This document shows positions 1-11,389 of a stretch of DNA of 44,872 nucleotides, piece by piece (position 1 is the stretch's first letter; each line of letters opens with the position of its first letter). The notes beneath the pieces were generated by a model, which was given only the letters and a program-made list of their open reading frames with translations, had not been told where the DNA came from and searched no databases. Made by a program: the position numbers and the translations under genes. This stretch comes from Nemertoderma westbladi (lineage: Eukaryota > Xenacoelomorpha > Nemertodermatida > Nemertodermatidae). The stretch lies in NCBI GenBank assembly GCA_032718475.1, contig JAUCBJ010005721.1, forward strand, positions 1-44,872, written 5' to 3'.

Positions 1-66
1 TTGTCGTCATATGCTAAAGGTGTTTTAATTAACTAAAAGACATATAAATTTTGGCAGGTTAAACTG

Positions 67-2586
67 CTAAAGGTCTTCAAAAGCGCGAACAACAGCAGTT
101 TTCGTATGCGTTGAAATTTTTGACTGTTGGCACTTTTGGCAAGCTTTCGCCCACATTTTAATTTCGCGTCGCATTCCAGGCCAGATATAGCGGTTACTTA
201 TTAAATTGAAAGTACCATCTGGTCCAGCATGAGAAAGTTCATGAAATTTATCAAAAATATGATGTCGCAAAATTGAAGGTAAGTATGGTCGATTATGGCC
301 TTTTGATTTGTCGCACACTAGGATATTACCATCTTCTAAATGTGCGTATTGTAAAGGTAAAGTAGTTGACTGAAAGAAACTTTGTAGCGATTTATCTTGC
401 TTTTGAGCAGTGGCTAGTTTCGAATTATCATTTGTATCAAAAAATATGGCCGCTAGGGGGCGTGATAAAGAATCAGCTACAATATTTTCGGCTCCCGCTA
501 TATATTTAATTTTACAGTTGTACTCAGAAATATATGAGAGCCAACGGGTTTGTTGGGGTGTGGGATTTTTCATCCCTAAACAATTTACAAGTGGCTTATG
601 GTCTGTAAAAATTGTAATGTGCTGACCTAAAAGCCAATCGTTATGTTTGAGAGCAAGATAAATCGCTAACAGCTCTTTGTCGAAAGCTGACTTTCTCTGT
701 TCAGTTTCAGACAATTTTTTTGAAAAGAAACTGATCGGTTCAGATACGTTATTTACAACTTGGTGGATGACGGCACCAACCGCCTGGTCTGACGCGTCTG
801 TTGTCAAGGTTACAGGAGCGTCAGGCTTTGGAAATGATAAAGTTACAGCATTTTTAAGACTCTTCTTTAATTTTGAAAAAGCCTGTTTTGCTTCAGCTGA
901 CATTTCGAAATTTTCGGGGATGTCAAACTTATTTTTATTTAGATCAGTTAGAGGCGCTGCTACGTCAGAAAAATTCGGCACAAATCTATGATAGTAACCT
1001 GCCATTCCGAGGAACCGACGCAATGATGATCGATTTTTGGGCTCTGGAAAATTTGCCATGGCAACTATCTTTGATTTGATTGGTTTTACACCTGTATCCG
1101 AAATAGTGAAACCAAGAAAATTTACTTCACGTTTAAAAAATTCGCATTTCGAGCGTTTAGCTGTTAGACTAAATTTTCGTAAACGTTCTAGAACGAGTTG
1201 AATGTCTCTATGGTGCTGCTCTATGCTAGGACTTGCAACCAATATATCATCTATGTATCCAACTGCACAATTGATGTCGTACAGTGTAGTGTCAATCAAC
1301 CTTTGAAAGGTTTGACTGGCATTACGCAGACCAAAAGGCATACGTGTGAAAAGAAAAAGTCCAAATGGGGTTGTAATTGCCGTTTTTAAGATATCGTTTT
1401 TAGCCATTGGAACCTGATAATAGGCCTTTTTGAGATCTATTTTACTGAAAATCTTGCACCCTCTTAATTTATCAGTTATATCCGCAATGTTTGGCATTGG
1501 ATAATTATCGCGTACAGTCATACTGTTCAATTTTCTATAGTCACCACAAGGTCGGATACTGCCATCTGGTTTCTTTACACAATGTAATGGTGTAGCCCAT
1601 GGGGACTCACTACGTTTAACAATACCCTGTCGTAATAAATTGTCAAATTCGTTAGAAGCCGCTGATAAACGGTCTCCGTATAAACGGCGTGGTTTTGCGA
1701 AACAAGGTTGTCCTTCCGTCACTATATGGTGTTCCACAGAGTGATTCACAAATTCAGTAGCTAATTTGGGTTTGAAAACGTCGCCATACTTGTTCAAAAT
1801 TTTGCTTAATTGTGGATTAATATCAGATGTGATACTTTCAACTCTATGTGATGTAATTACAAACACATTGGAATGCGAACTGGCATCATATACACCACAC
1901 ATCCACGGTACTGCGATAACACTTAATAAACAAAATAAAATACCTGCACTAAAGACTAAGATAGACCATGTGGACGTGGACGAACATAGCCACATAATGG
2001 GAAATATGATATACTTAAACCACAATAAAAATAGTTCCATATTACTAGATAATGTACCGGTACCGTTATTGGAGCTAGAAAATCTAGTTTTACTTGAAAA
2101 TACACTGTTCGTGTTGCCGTTATTACTAGGCGCACCTGATTTCCGTGATTCACTAAATGTAGGTTCAAATTGATTAAAATACACTGTACATTGTGCACAA
2201 TCTATGTTCACATGAAAATATTTCAAAAAATCTAATCCGAGAATGGGTTGGATAACATCGGCTACAATAAATGTCCACTTAAATGTATGGTCGTCTAACT
2301 CAGAAACCGAAAATTCAAGCTCACCTTCACCAAAAATATTAATATTGGACTGATTTGCAGCTGTCAAAGTATGTGATGTTTTGGGTTTGAACTTGTTCAA
2401 AAGACTAATATAAGATTGTGGTAAAATTGAGAAGTCACTTCCTGAATCAACAAGGAACGTACCTACAGTATCTGACGATACATATACAGCATTAAGTGCA
2501 CTGCGATTCCTAGAGCTACTAGTATAGTGGGGATGATTGCTCCGCTCTGTAGCCGGGGCACTGCAGTCGCTGGGGGTTGGTTGCAA
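67..2586 (-). CDS. pol: Ty3/gypsy pol polyprotein (protease, RT, RNase H, partial integrase)
   Basis: The 839-residue frame encodes the replication enzymes of an LTR retrotransposon. In order: an aspartic protease with active-site DSG at residues 47-49; a linker; reverse transcriptase from about residue 280 to 500, with FSKIDLKKAYYQVP near 380 and catalytic YIDD at 444-447; RNase H with LTTDASDQAVGAV near 600; and the HHCC zinc finger of integrase near 795-825. The frame stops at 67-69 just after the zinc finger, so the integrase catalytic core is missing; sequence beyond the stop does not read as integrase in the same frame. Residues 183-229 form a strongly hydrophobic stretch between protease and RT, which is unusual. 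The frame overlaps the end of gag in another phase. It is probably non-autonomous now. Membership of Ty3/gypsy is firm from domain order and motifs; the clade is not assigned. Confidence 0.93.
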   Translation of the reverse strand: MQPTPSDCSAPATERSNHPHYTSSSRNRSALNAVYVSSDTVGTFLVDSGSDFSILPQSYISLLNKFKPKTSHTLTAANQSNINIFGEGELEFSVSELDDHTFKWTFIVADVIQPILGLDFLKYFHVNIDCAQCTVYFNQFEPTFSESRKSGAPSNNGNTNSVFSSKTRFSSSNNGTGTLSSNMELFLLWFKYIIFPIMWLCSSTSTWSILVFSAGILFCLLSVIAVPWMCGVYDASSHSNVFVITSHRVESITSDINPQLSKILNKYGDVFKPKLATEFVNHSVEHHIVTEGQPCFAKPRRLYGDRLSAASNEFDNLLRQGIVKRSESPWATPLHCVKKPDGSIRPCGDYRKLNSMTVRDNYPMPNIADITDKLRGCKIFSKIDLKKAYYQVPMAKNDILKTAITTPFGLFLFTRMPFGLRNASQTFQRLIDTTLYDINCAVGYIDDILVASPSIEQHHRDIQLVLERLRKFSLTAKRSKCEFFKREVNFLGFTISDTGVKPIKSKIVAMANFPEPKNRSSLRRFLGMAGYYHRFVPNFSDVAAPLTDLNKNKFDIPENFEMSAEAKQAFSKLKKSLKNAVTLSFPKPDAPVTLTTDASDQAVGAVIHQVVNNVSEPISFFSKKLSETEQRKSAFDKELLAIYLALKHNDWLLGQHITIFTDHKPLVNCLGMKNPTPQQTRWLSYISEYNCKIKYIAGAENIVADSLSRPLAAIFFDTNDNSKLATAQKQDKSLQSFFQSTTLPLQYAHLEDGNILVCDKSKGHNRPYLPSILRHHIFDKFHELSHAGPDGTFNLISNRYIWPGMRREIKMWAKACQKCQQSKISTHTKTAVVRAFEDL

Positions 2587-3101
2587 CGTTGCATCTGTCT
2601 TAATGCCGCCGACGGTTTTCTATCTCCCAGCTCATGAGAGACCAAGAGTTTGCGGAAACGTCGTTCGTCACTATCGGCTAAGTGGACTATAATGTTATGT
2701 TTAATGATATTGTAACTTTCGTCTAAATCTACTCCTGCCTCGAGGATAGACTCGGTTGGAATGGCCGCCAGGATATTCGCTTTCATCGATACCGCACTTT
2801 GTCTGAGCAGAACCGCCTCTGCCTGCGCGAACCACACCCGAACATCTTTCGCATAAAATTCCGGCAATCGTAGTTTCTGATATGGAGTATTATGTGAAGG
2901 CGCATTGAATGAACTGCTACCCGTAGCAGCTTCAGTTGCGCCCGCTTTCAGCAGAAACTCGACTGCTGAAGGGTTCTCTTTCATTAGGGCGTCGATAATC
3001 TCTGATTTGAGTCGCGGCGCGATGTACGTGTCATCGTGGCTATTCAGCCGCTTCAATGTTTCAAGCAGTTCGGCTTTCCGGAATGTGTTAAGATTCGGCA
3101 T
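2463..3101 (-). pseudogene. gag: Ty3/gypsy gag, C-terminally truncated
   Basis: The reading frame from the ATG at 3101 encodes a gag-like protein. A region around LRLPEFYAKDVRVWFAQAEA resembles the start of gypsy capsid domains, and it breaks off after a segment reading RKLLVSHELGDRKPSAALR. The usual second half of capsid and any CCHC zinc knuckle are absent; the frame runs into the start of pol in another phase and ends at 2463. The open frame extends upstream to 3218, but that part covers the primer-binding site and leader, so the internal ATG at 3101 is preferred. The abrupt join between mid-gag and the protease region suggests an internal deletion. The protein would coat element RNA in virus-like particles if intact. 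Confidence 0.75.
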
Positions 3102-3199
3102 CTTGTAAATTGTGGAGTATGGTTCGGAATTACCGGTATTTGCTGAATACTGTATAAATAGTCCTCCTACTGAAAAAAAAAACCCGCTGAGTGCTGACA

Positions 3200-3217
3200 G
3201 GATCGTCTGGGTCACCA
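3200..3217 (-). promoter_or_regulatory. Probable tRNA primer-binding site of the gypsy element
   Basis: On the minus strand TGGTGACCCAGACGATCC lies two bases downstream of the presumed 5' LTR end, which finishes in CA. A TGG-starting site directly after the LTR is the expected position of the minus-strand primer. The matching tRNA was not determined. Confidence 0.55.
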
Positions 3218-3262
3218 AATGTGGGCGCGAGGAAACAGTTTGTTACCGGTACACAGAAATTC

Positions 3263-3279
3263 TTTATTCCAATTTTATT
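3263..3279 (-). terminator. Polyadenylation signals in the gypsy LTR
   Basis: Two AATAAA hexamers on the minus strand (3274-3279 and 3263-3268) follow the TATA-like box and precede the LTR end, as expected for an R region poly(A) signal. Confidence 0.4.
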
Positions 3280-3340
3280 GTCCAATATTAGGCATATGTA
3301 TATTACTGATTACCGACACACACACAGAATGAATTAATCG

Positions 3341-3350
3341 ATTTATATAG
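3341..3350 (-). promoter_or_regulatory. TATA-like box in the gypsy LTR
   Basis: The minus strand reads CTATATAAAT about 120 bp before the LTR end, a plausible RNA polymerase II promoter position inside a short LTR. Confidence 0.4.
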
Positions 3351-3443
3351 GCCTACATTACATATATATAATAGCATGCCAGTACGGTAGGATGTCAAAG
3401 GTCAAACTGCCTGTGTGAATGGTGTAATCAATATGAAATATAA

Positions 3444-5838
3444 TTAGGAATGATAATGAGGGTTACAGGGGGGATCACCCCCGGGTATTAGCAGTTGCAG
3501 AGGCTGTGATAACTTGAGAGAATGTTTGTAACAGTCATTGAAGTCTGATGGCTGTGAGATGGCCATACCCCCCTCCCTCACTGGCAAAGAGAGTAGTTCC
3601 CTTTCTGCCCTAGCAGGGGCATGCCTGCTAGTGAGAGCCGGTATAAACCTGGTACTGACAACCTCCTCGAATTTATCTAACTGTTGGACGAAGTTTGGTG
3701 TGGTTCTCGCCAGAAAATTCAACCTCGGTAGTATTCCACGGACCATGCAACAGTAGGATGGGTGTGGTGCGGATTGTGATATTTTTGCTAAATCGCCAAC
3801 CAAGTCACAGAGTTTAGTAACCCGCTGCTTAATATAATCTAGACAAACTGGTTGGGCACCCAAAACGGAACCCAAGACCCTGTAGCCCTCTAAAATTTGA
3901 ACACCTGCGCCCTCAAATAATGATACTGCGGCATGTCTGTACTCAGATTTGACAATCAGTTTTGATTTCGAGCTGTTTGGATAATAGCCGTATTTGGGGC
4001 CAATTTGACAAACCTTGCCCCAATAATCCCTTAACGTAGTCAGTTTCCCGATCATTTCTCTGTAATCGCACTGCTATTCTGACGCACAAGCAAATTCGTT
4101 GCTGTAGCCTCCATATGATCGCCAACATGCACTGGAATTTTGGAGTTTACAAGATTGTCTGAGCTATCTGGCGACTGAAATCCCACTTCATTACTGTTAG
4201 TAGAAGTAACACAGGGTAGGGTGGCTGTATTTAGGCGTTTGATCATTGGAAGTATTCCTATGGCGTACATGGCGAGGGCCAAAGAGTCCCCCTGTGTGGT
4301 TCCTTAATATGACCAAATTGTTTCACCCTCAACAAACATGCGTACTGGATTACGATAGGTGTTTATATGAACTGTCGCCAAAGGGGGGCAAATTACCTGG
4401 ACATTATGCAATGTTAATGATCTGTTCAGGGCGTTAAAGGCATTTGTAGTATCTAGGAGTATTATAGCCTCACAGTCATTTGTATCATAGCAATCTCGTA
4501 ACGAATGTATGGATTGCCCGATCCCCGCGAGTTGCCCAAGACACAGCTGCGTGTTGCCGCCTAGCACCTCAAGGTCGGCTCCAATGGGACGTACCCCAGG
4601 GGATTTGTCCAGTGGTATCAGACGACACGCATTGAATGCATCCATTACAACCGGATCCAAGGTATTCTACCGCCATGCATCGGGCGGCTCCTGCAACAGC
4701 ATTCCATAGGGCAACCGATGTGTTCCCGAAAGCCGTCAACATACGCCGCCATGCCTCGGCATCGGCTCCAGAGGGGCCGGCTGAGCCATGTGTGCGAAGT
4801 GTTGCTTGGTGCACTGTGTCACTATTGATGCCGTTAAATATTACTGGATGGAAATCGATAACACCTTCCCAATTATGTTCAATCATGGATGGGTCAACAG
4901 GTGCAGCAGGTGGGTGTTTTTCTTTCAGTATCTGTCTAATGGGTGTACCATTGACACACAAATCTAGATCCAAGACAGAACCACCAGATTTGTTTTCCAG
5001 AATATTTACTGCTGTAGCAACCCGGCCGGAAACCATACTGTTAATAAATCTTCTCCTGAGCTTCTCATCTGGACTTAATTTCATAAGGTTTTTCCTCTTC
5101 CTCGCCTAGAGGGCTCGTCCCTCCTGCAACAGCTCCCTAAAATTACCAGAGCTCCAGAGTTCGAGCCGTCTATTAAGTGTCTCACTAAGACTTTCAGCAT
5201 AGGTGGTTGTTGTTGAAGGGTTACCTGCACTCTGTAGTAACAGAGCCGGTGCTGTCATGATGGCGGTTATGGCTACGTTCCCCAGGTTGACCTTCTCTGC
5301 AAAAGCTTTCAGTAAATCTGTGATCATGGCCACATATCGACGGCCAGCTACGGACCTTGGGACCTCAAATAGGGCTGGCCTCCAATGTACTATTTCACTA
5401 TATGCATCCTTCAGTTGAGCATGTATAATTTCCCCTGGAACTCCATTCCAACTAAAAGATGAAACACATGGGGTAAATATTGGTAACTCGTCTAAGTGGG
5501 AAGATGGCCCTGGTTCTGTTAGGGATGGTGTTAGGCACATCACCAAAAAGCTGTCCCACCAGCGTATCGGCATTGGCACTTGTATGGATAGATGATGGAG
5601 GATGTTGGTTGTTCCCAGGCTCTGGATGAGTTGTGATCACATCAGGGTTATGTATCATTGTTCTCTCAAGGGTAGCATTGGTGCTATTGGTGTCCGAGTC
5701 AGACTCTTCTGTAATAGTTAGCTCCATATGATTAAACTCATGTGGTTCAGATGAATGGATGCCTTGGTTTGCCGTAAAATCAACTCCCGCGGTATCGGAA
5801 GGTCCCGAGGTGTTCCGGTCGACGACAACCGTTGACAA
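3444..5838 (-). pseudogene. Copy A of a GVRPIG-type reverse-transcriptase retroelement
   Basis: Overlapping minus-strand frames form one degraded protein. From the N-terminus: a Ser/Thr/Asn-rich region (5838-5452); a helical region ending in ELWSSGNFRELLQEGRAL (5579-5106); a pre-RT block with THGSAGPSGADAEAWRRM (5084-4569); an RT block with LDKSPGVRPIG, LLDTTNAFNALN and, after a stop at 4304, TTQGDSLALAMYAIG; then a C-terminal block with LLSLPVREGGMAISQP (4055-3444). Stops and frameshifts separate the blocks. I could not find the catalytic xADD motif, whose expected place is disrupted near 4060-4200. Similar proteins are known in cnidarians and other invertebrates, but I cannot name the clade with certainty. 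Copy B at 31316-35129 is a relative in opposite orientation. The 3' end is cut where the gypsy LTR begins. Confidence 0.75.
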
Positions 5839-6684
5839 TAATTCTGGGACAATAATTCTCGATCCCGTGTAGTCGCTGTACCCACTTTTCTATTGGTTGT
5901 TCTGCGTATTTATCTACAGGTATGGATATGGTATTTAGTAGGACTAATTGATTATGCTTGTTTCATTGTTACATATTTTTGTCAATCCGTGGTGACAGGT
6001 AGTAGATAACTGTAGAGGCAGTGGCGGAAGATATTCATAGTGAGTCCGAACCAGAGCCACAGGCTATAGTCACTCGAGGGGGGGGGGGGGGGGGGGGGGG
6101 GAATAATAAACGCACCCGATTACCTATAATTGAGCTAAGTAAACAATAAATTAACTCAATGTGAACTAGGGCTGTACTTAATTAATCATCTTCTAATGTA
6201 ATGTGCAATGATATATTTCACTGGTATTATTGTAAAATTAAAAAACGACAGTTCTTTAATGGAGGTAGAAAGTTTACAGTTTTTGACAAAAGTGACATGT
6301 CACTGACAGACAAACACAGAAAAACACAATCAAACAGACAGAGAGACGATTTTCATGACATATTTTCATTTGATACCATTACTTTTATTGGTGGTTCAAC
6401 CTTTCTAACCCCCCTGATTCAAGCTTTATGGGGTTGGAGGCGGGAACCAGAAAACTCGGCTCGGAAAAACGCTTATTTCTCATATAATACATGATTTCAG
6501 AACCTTAATATCCAATAGTTGCTGAATAGATTATTTTATTTATTTGTGCAATTTCAGCCTGAAGCTACGATGTGGAACAGAATCAATAATTTTTTTGTAA
6601 GTTTTGGTTCAACCCTCCTTACTCTCCCCATAAAATTACCATTTTCGTGATTAATACAAAATAAATCTTCACGTAAGAAAATAC
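5839..6684. other. Non-coding stretch with a poly-G tract
   Basis: I see no gene here. The stretch holds a run of 23 G at 6079-6101 and AT-rich sequence. If the ABC transporter continues to the left of the window, this is part of its last intron. Confidence 0.5.
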
Positions 6685-6848
6685 GAACCACGTTCAACAA
6701 TCTCTCCATCTTGTAAAACTAATATGTTGTCGGCTGAAACAATAGTAGAGAGTCTATGAGCTACGACTAGACTGGTTCGGTTCGTACAAATCTTCTTGAG
6801 ACTATCCTGAATATTTTGTTCTGTTTTAGTGTCTAATGAAGACGTTGC
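6685..6848 (-). CDS. ABCB6: ABCB6-like exon i (D-loop and H-loop)
   Basis: The exon begins after CATTTCAG with ATSSLDTKTEQNIQDSL, continuing Walker B into the D-loop, then holds the H-loop in SLVVAHRLSTI and ends near ILVLQDGEIVERG. The donor is uncertain: GTTCGT after 6689 and GTATTT after 6685 are both possible. Read through, the frame stops seven codons after the ERG block. ABCB6 proteins normally have 20-40 more residues here, so a terminal exon to the left is expected. Confidence 0.88.
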
Positions 6849-7949
6849 CTGAAATGGTAAAAGATAAATCGCAACTTTCATTTGTTTGTAGGTGATTGAA
6901 TAATAAAATGTGTTATTTTTACAACTATTCATAACATTGACTACCGGTGTTTGTTGTTATTATTGGTGTTCTACAATAATTGGAGAGCCATTTTAGGACA
7001 ATGGGTTGCCATTGGCCAGAAGGCCTAATAGTAAGAAAGTCCGAAATTGAACAAAATTTCTTATATTAGAGCATCATAACTTTAGGGTTAGGGCTACATG
7101 ATATTATAAATTGCCCTTTGTGTCTCTACTAGTGTAACCCTACACGTTCTGTAACTCGCGAGGATAATAACAATTTGTACCTATTCGGCGGTTTTAAAAT
7201 TTTAATAAACAGCGGGAGCCATTCATACATTTATTATGTGTGGCGCTGGCGAGCCAAGAAATCTAGATGAGCCTCTACACTACATAGCGGGGAAATGAGT
7301 GGGACCGTTTGTCGTCGTCGATTGAAATGTCTGAAGGCTAATAAGTCGGCCGATCATTGATGAATTGGAACCAAGCTTGGTACACATGTAGTCCATGAAA
7401 ATATTAAAATTTTTACACCCAACTGACTTATATTGTTCCTCTATAAACTGGTAGGGTGAGTGACTAGATCCATAGTTGCTACTGTACGTAAAGGCTGATC
7501 TAGACTGCACTGAGCGTATTCCCTTTTTACGTGTAATTCCTGAGTAGGTATTTGCATGATGGCACCAGGCACACCCTCTCAGTGGCTACAGTAAGAACCT
7601 GATAGAGGATATTGAGATTGTGGTTCTGGAGGGTTGCCTTTGTTACTGTAGCGACCTAATCTACTGGAGAATTTTAGCAATAAAGAACGCGGCCACGGTG
7701 GGAAACCAATTCAGATATTGGCAACCCAATAACAACAATGGTGGATTCAGTCGCCACCAAATCAACCACTAAGTAAGGGGAACAATCTCACCATTAAACC
7801 ACATGTGCAATATAGTGTAGGTAATAATAATGTATACCATACCCATGTAACAATAGAGAAGGCCAGTGGTATGGATATTTGAGTAAAACTATATAATATG
7901 TTGCAACCTCATTATTATAGCTAGTTGTGTGTGAGCATTTAGATAGGGT
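6849..7949. other. ABCB6 intron sequence without recognisable gene
   Basis: No coding or RNA gene is seen. AT-rich intronic sequence leads into the decayed LINE that begins near 7950. Confidence 0.5.
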
Positions 7950-10846
7950 GAAGTAGCGAACTAGTTTCTACCGATCAGTTAGCAGCCATCAAGAATCAAT
8001 TAGTACAGTTATTACCTACGCCATACAAATTGATACCCTTATACAAGACAATGATATTGACACAGCCACAAAACTGTTAACAAACTGCAATCAAACTCTA
8101 CACATCCGAAAAGAAGCGATCGATGACATGATAAACCTTGGTTTAATGACCAATGTAGAGAATTAAAAAGGAATCTACTTACTGCTATGGCCAAGCGGAA
8201 GATCTCAGATACGGCACAGCAGGAATTTTGGAACCAAAGAAGGGTATACTGTACAAACGTATCATAGGACAGAGGAGAAGCTCCTACGAGGATGATCTAC
8301 TCATAGAGAAAGTAAACCGCGTGGAAATGAAACCCTGGGATCTTTTTAAAGACCGCAAACCATCAGTTGCCCCCATTTACTATTCTGTACTCAAAACCCA
8401 CTTCCAAGCCCTACTAGGAGAAAATAATATTCTGCTGGACTGCCCTGCCATCCTGATGACAACCACACATGAGAAAAAGGCAATCCACATGGTATAACGA
8501 TGAAATAACGGAAGAGGAAGTAATTATAGTAGAACGGAATGGAGGTTAATCTTATAAAAACGAAAGTCGTAAAGTTCAGGAAAGGAGGGAGACTAGGTAT
8601 TACTGCCGAACATTTCATTTTTGGTGAATGTAGTATACTGAATACTATGCTGGCTATCGTGTTAAGTGCAATTAATGTGCATGGCTTTCTTCCCGAGAGC
8701 ATAATCCATAGCGTACTTGTACCCATAATTAAGGATAAAAATAATACAATTGATGATAAATGTAACTATAGACCAATTGCGTTATCAGATATTTTCAGTA
8801 AGATATTCGAATATATATTATTTGCTCGTATAGAAACATATCTAATTACAAGTGATTTTCAGTTTTCGTTTAAGTCCAAAAGTGGTACCGAATTATGTGT
8901 TTATAGTTTAAAAGAGATCATTGATTACTACTTACACAATGACTCATCCGTTTACGTATGCTTTCTTGATGCTAGTAAAGCTTTTGATCGAATTGTGCAT
9001 GATACGCTTTTTTATAAGTTATTGGATAGAAATATACCGCTATTTATTATTAGGACTCTAATTTACTGGTATAGGTTTCAAACTCTACAGGTCAAATGGG
9101 GGTCTACATTAACTGATAAGGTTTCATGTAACAAATGGTGTAAAACAAGGCGGTATTCTAAGTCCGTATTTATTTAATGTGTATATTATGGATAACTTAT
9201 CGGATAAACTTCTGTGCACTAATGTTGGATGCATGTTTGACGGTGTACAGAATTAACCATTTAATGTATGCTGACGACATCTGTTTATTATCTAACTCTG
9301 CCGTAGGTTTACAATTACTAATAAATACGTGTTTTGATTACAGTATCAGCCACATTATTTTGTTTAACCTAAAGAAATCAAAGGTTATGTTTTTCAATCA
9401 CCGTTCGAGCAACCTAGTTAATATGGCACCTATGTACTTACACGATAGAGTAATTTCTAGAACCGATAAGTATATTTACTTAGGGCACGTCATTCATGAA
9501 AGTAGAGATGATGATTACGATATCAAGAATGTAACTAGAGGCTTATATGCACGCGCAAATACATTATGTAGGAAATTTAGTAACTGTACGAACTCAGTGA
9601 AACTTACACTTTTTAGGTCATATATCACTCCACTATATTGTAATGCTTTATGGTCGTCTTTGAATTATTCTGAGTTTGTGTATAATCGACTGAAGGTTGC
9701 TTATAATTCGGCTGCACGTATATTTTTCAAGTTACCTTTCCGTTCTAGTATGTCTTTATTTTTTGGTACCAATAATTTACCTTGCTTCATTCATATTCGA
9801 TATTGTTCCATACAAAGTTTATACAATAGGGTAAACAAGACTAATAACAATATTGTATTAATGGTTAATATGTGCACATTGCATAGTTCCAGAATATGGC
9901 TGAATCGATTTGGGGTAGGAGATTAATTAATTAAATACATTTATATTACATTTACATCTACATTGTGCTACTTAATTTACGTGGGTATGTATTATGGTTT
10001 GATTCTATTTATGAACCGGATTAAATAAATATAATAATAATAACTAGCCCAAAGCGAAAAGTTTATATATGATGGTAAACAAATTATAATATCTAATAAT
10101 TACAAATATTTGGGAGTATTTCTACAATCCTCACTGAGCTTCTCGCAGCATATTAAATCGAAAAATAAAACGGCTTACAGTATCATTGGAACACTCAATC
10201 ACCTCACACTTTTATCTGTGGAAACAGGATTAAAAATATTTAATGTAAAAATAGCACCCATTGTCTCCTATGCAATTCAAGAAATGGGGCGATTCCTCTT
10301 GCTACAAAATCTAAAGGACATTAACAAAGTAAAGACAGCCCATATCAAATGGTTACTGGTACTTCATACCTCAGTGTCCTCTACACTAGCCCTCCACCTC
10401 ATAGATGAAAAATCCTTTGTGGAGAAACTGAGCTACTGAGCCTTCCGAGCCGAGCACAAATCTAACTTTATCGAGGAGCAGTCGAGGCTCCTCGATGTGG
10501 AAGAATCCCGGCCAAAAGAACAGACACATCATAATGTCGCATGGTTTCCATCACAAAATGTGCACCAACCGTGCGCTGTTCCACCTGCTATCTCCAGTCT
10601 GCGTCTGCAGATTCCATAAAGAGAGTTGTCAACTCCGCTAACACGTCCTCACCTGCTCTGCATCCCCATCGCTCACCCTTCTCTCAACGGCAACTCCGTT
10701 ACTTTTTAATGTTAACTTTCTAACGTGTTTTTAGCATCAGTCAATTTTATAATAATTTATCAGTAATTAAAAAATGTAAATGTAAATTTTTTAACTCAGA
10801 TTTCATTAATTACCCCGAGTGGGGGTATATCTATAAAAAAAAAAAA
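7950..10846 (+). mobile_element. Decayed APE-type LINE (outer), split by another LINE
   Basis: Three pieces belong to one LINE. The first (about 7950-8530) encodes the region after the endonuclease, with IDTLIQDNDIDTATKLLT and a frame reading PWFNDQCRELKRNLL, then breaks down into stops. The second (about 8535-8596) is the RT C-terminal block EVNLIKTKVVKFRKGGRL; most of the RT between them is deleted. The third (10043-10439) continues with NNYKYLGVFLQSSLSFSQHI. Near 10555-10620 a CTNRALFHLL stretch with Cys and His fits the terminal zinc knuckle. The element ends in a 3' UTR and an A tract at 10835-10846. It sits in the ABCB6 intron in the opposite orientation to that gene and cannot be active. 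Confidence 0.75.
8597..10042 (+). mobile_element. LINE (inner) inserted into the outer LINE, 5' truncated
   Basis: The insert lies between two ACTAG copies (8592-8596 and 10043-10047), a 5-bp target duplication. It begins inside the RT domain at GITAEHFIFG and continues with CNYRPIALSDIFSKIFEY, CFLDASKAFDRIVHDTLFYK and, after a frameshift near 9150-9180, MYADDICLLS with catalytic ADD, ending with a decayed C-terminal block to 9926. The 3' UTR ends in an ATA-rich tail (AATAATAATAA). The style resembles the CR1/L2-type group, but the clade is not proven. The ORF is broken, so it is inactive. Confidence 0.8.
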
Positions 10847-11175
10847 TAGTACAGTTATTATCCAACATCAGTATTATATTACATTACGTTTGACAGTCTG
10901 TTTTAAACATACATATACAATACAATACAATATACATTATACATATCATAGTCTACCGAAACATCAAACCCCTTATTAACTGTATGAACCATCCACATCT
11001 GGCTGGCCGCATAGTCGCACAAGCTCACGTTTATGATACGGCGTGCAACCACACGACTCGGTATAGTAACAGCATTAGTTCGATTCACTTGTTCCGTAAT
11101 CATGTTCTATTTCATTTACAGTAATTTACTTTGCTGGTAGTTTATATATTTTTGAAACGGTGTTAGTTATCTCAC
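10847..11175. other. ABCB6 intron, nothing recognised
   Basis: AT-rich intronic sequence between the LINE 3' end and exon h. No gene or repeat family is recognised. Confidence 0.5.
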
Positions 11176-11389
11176 CTCGTCAAGAAGGATAATCTGTGGG
11201 GATTTGAGTAAAGTTCTCGCTATAGCTACGCGTTGCTTCTCACCCCCAGATAATTTGAGTCCTCGCTCTCCAACAATCGTTTCATAACCTTGTGGAAATG
11301 TTTCGATTCTAGAATGTATATCTGCTGCCTTAGCAACACTCTCAATGTCATCATCACATGAAGAAATGTTGCCATAAAGTATGTTGTAT
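11176..11389 (-). CDS. ABCB6: ABCB6-like exon h (ABC signature and Walker B)
   Basis: The exon follows CCTTCCAG in phase 2 and ends GACGAG|GTGAGA in phase 0. It encodes [10 protein letters not shown], the family block [20 protein letters not shown], the ABC signature [14 protein letters not shown] and the Walker B strand IILLDE with the catalytic glutamate as last residue. Confidence 0.95.

Larger units (their letters stand above)
3220..3430 (-). repeat. Probable 5' LTR of the gypsy element
   Basis: This stretch lies immediately upstream of the primer-binding site and gag. On the minus strand it could begin TGATTACACC at 3430 and end in CA at 3220, about 211 bp. It holds a TATA-like box and two AATAAA signals in the right order for an LTR. 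The partner 3' LTR would lie left of the window, so the ends cannot be confirmed by comparison. The right boundary abuts RT copy A, so the gypsy element may have inserted into that copy. Confidence 0.5.
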
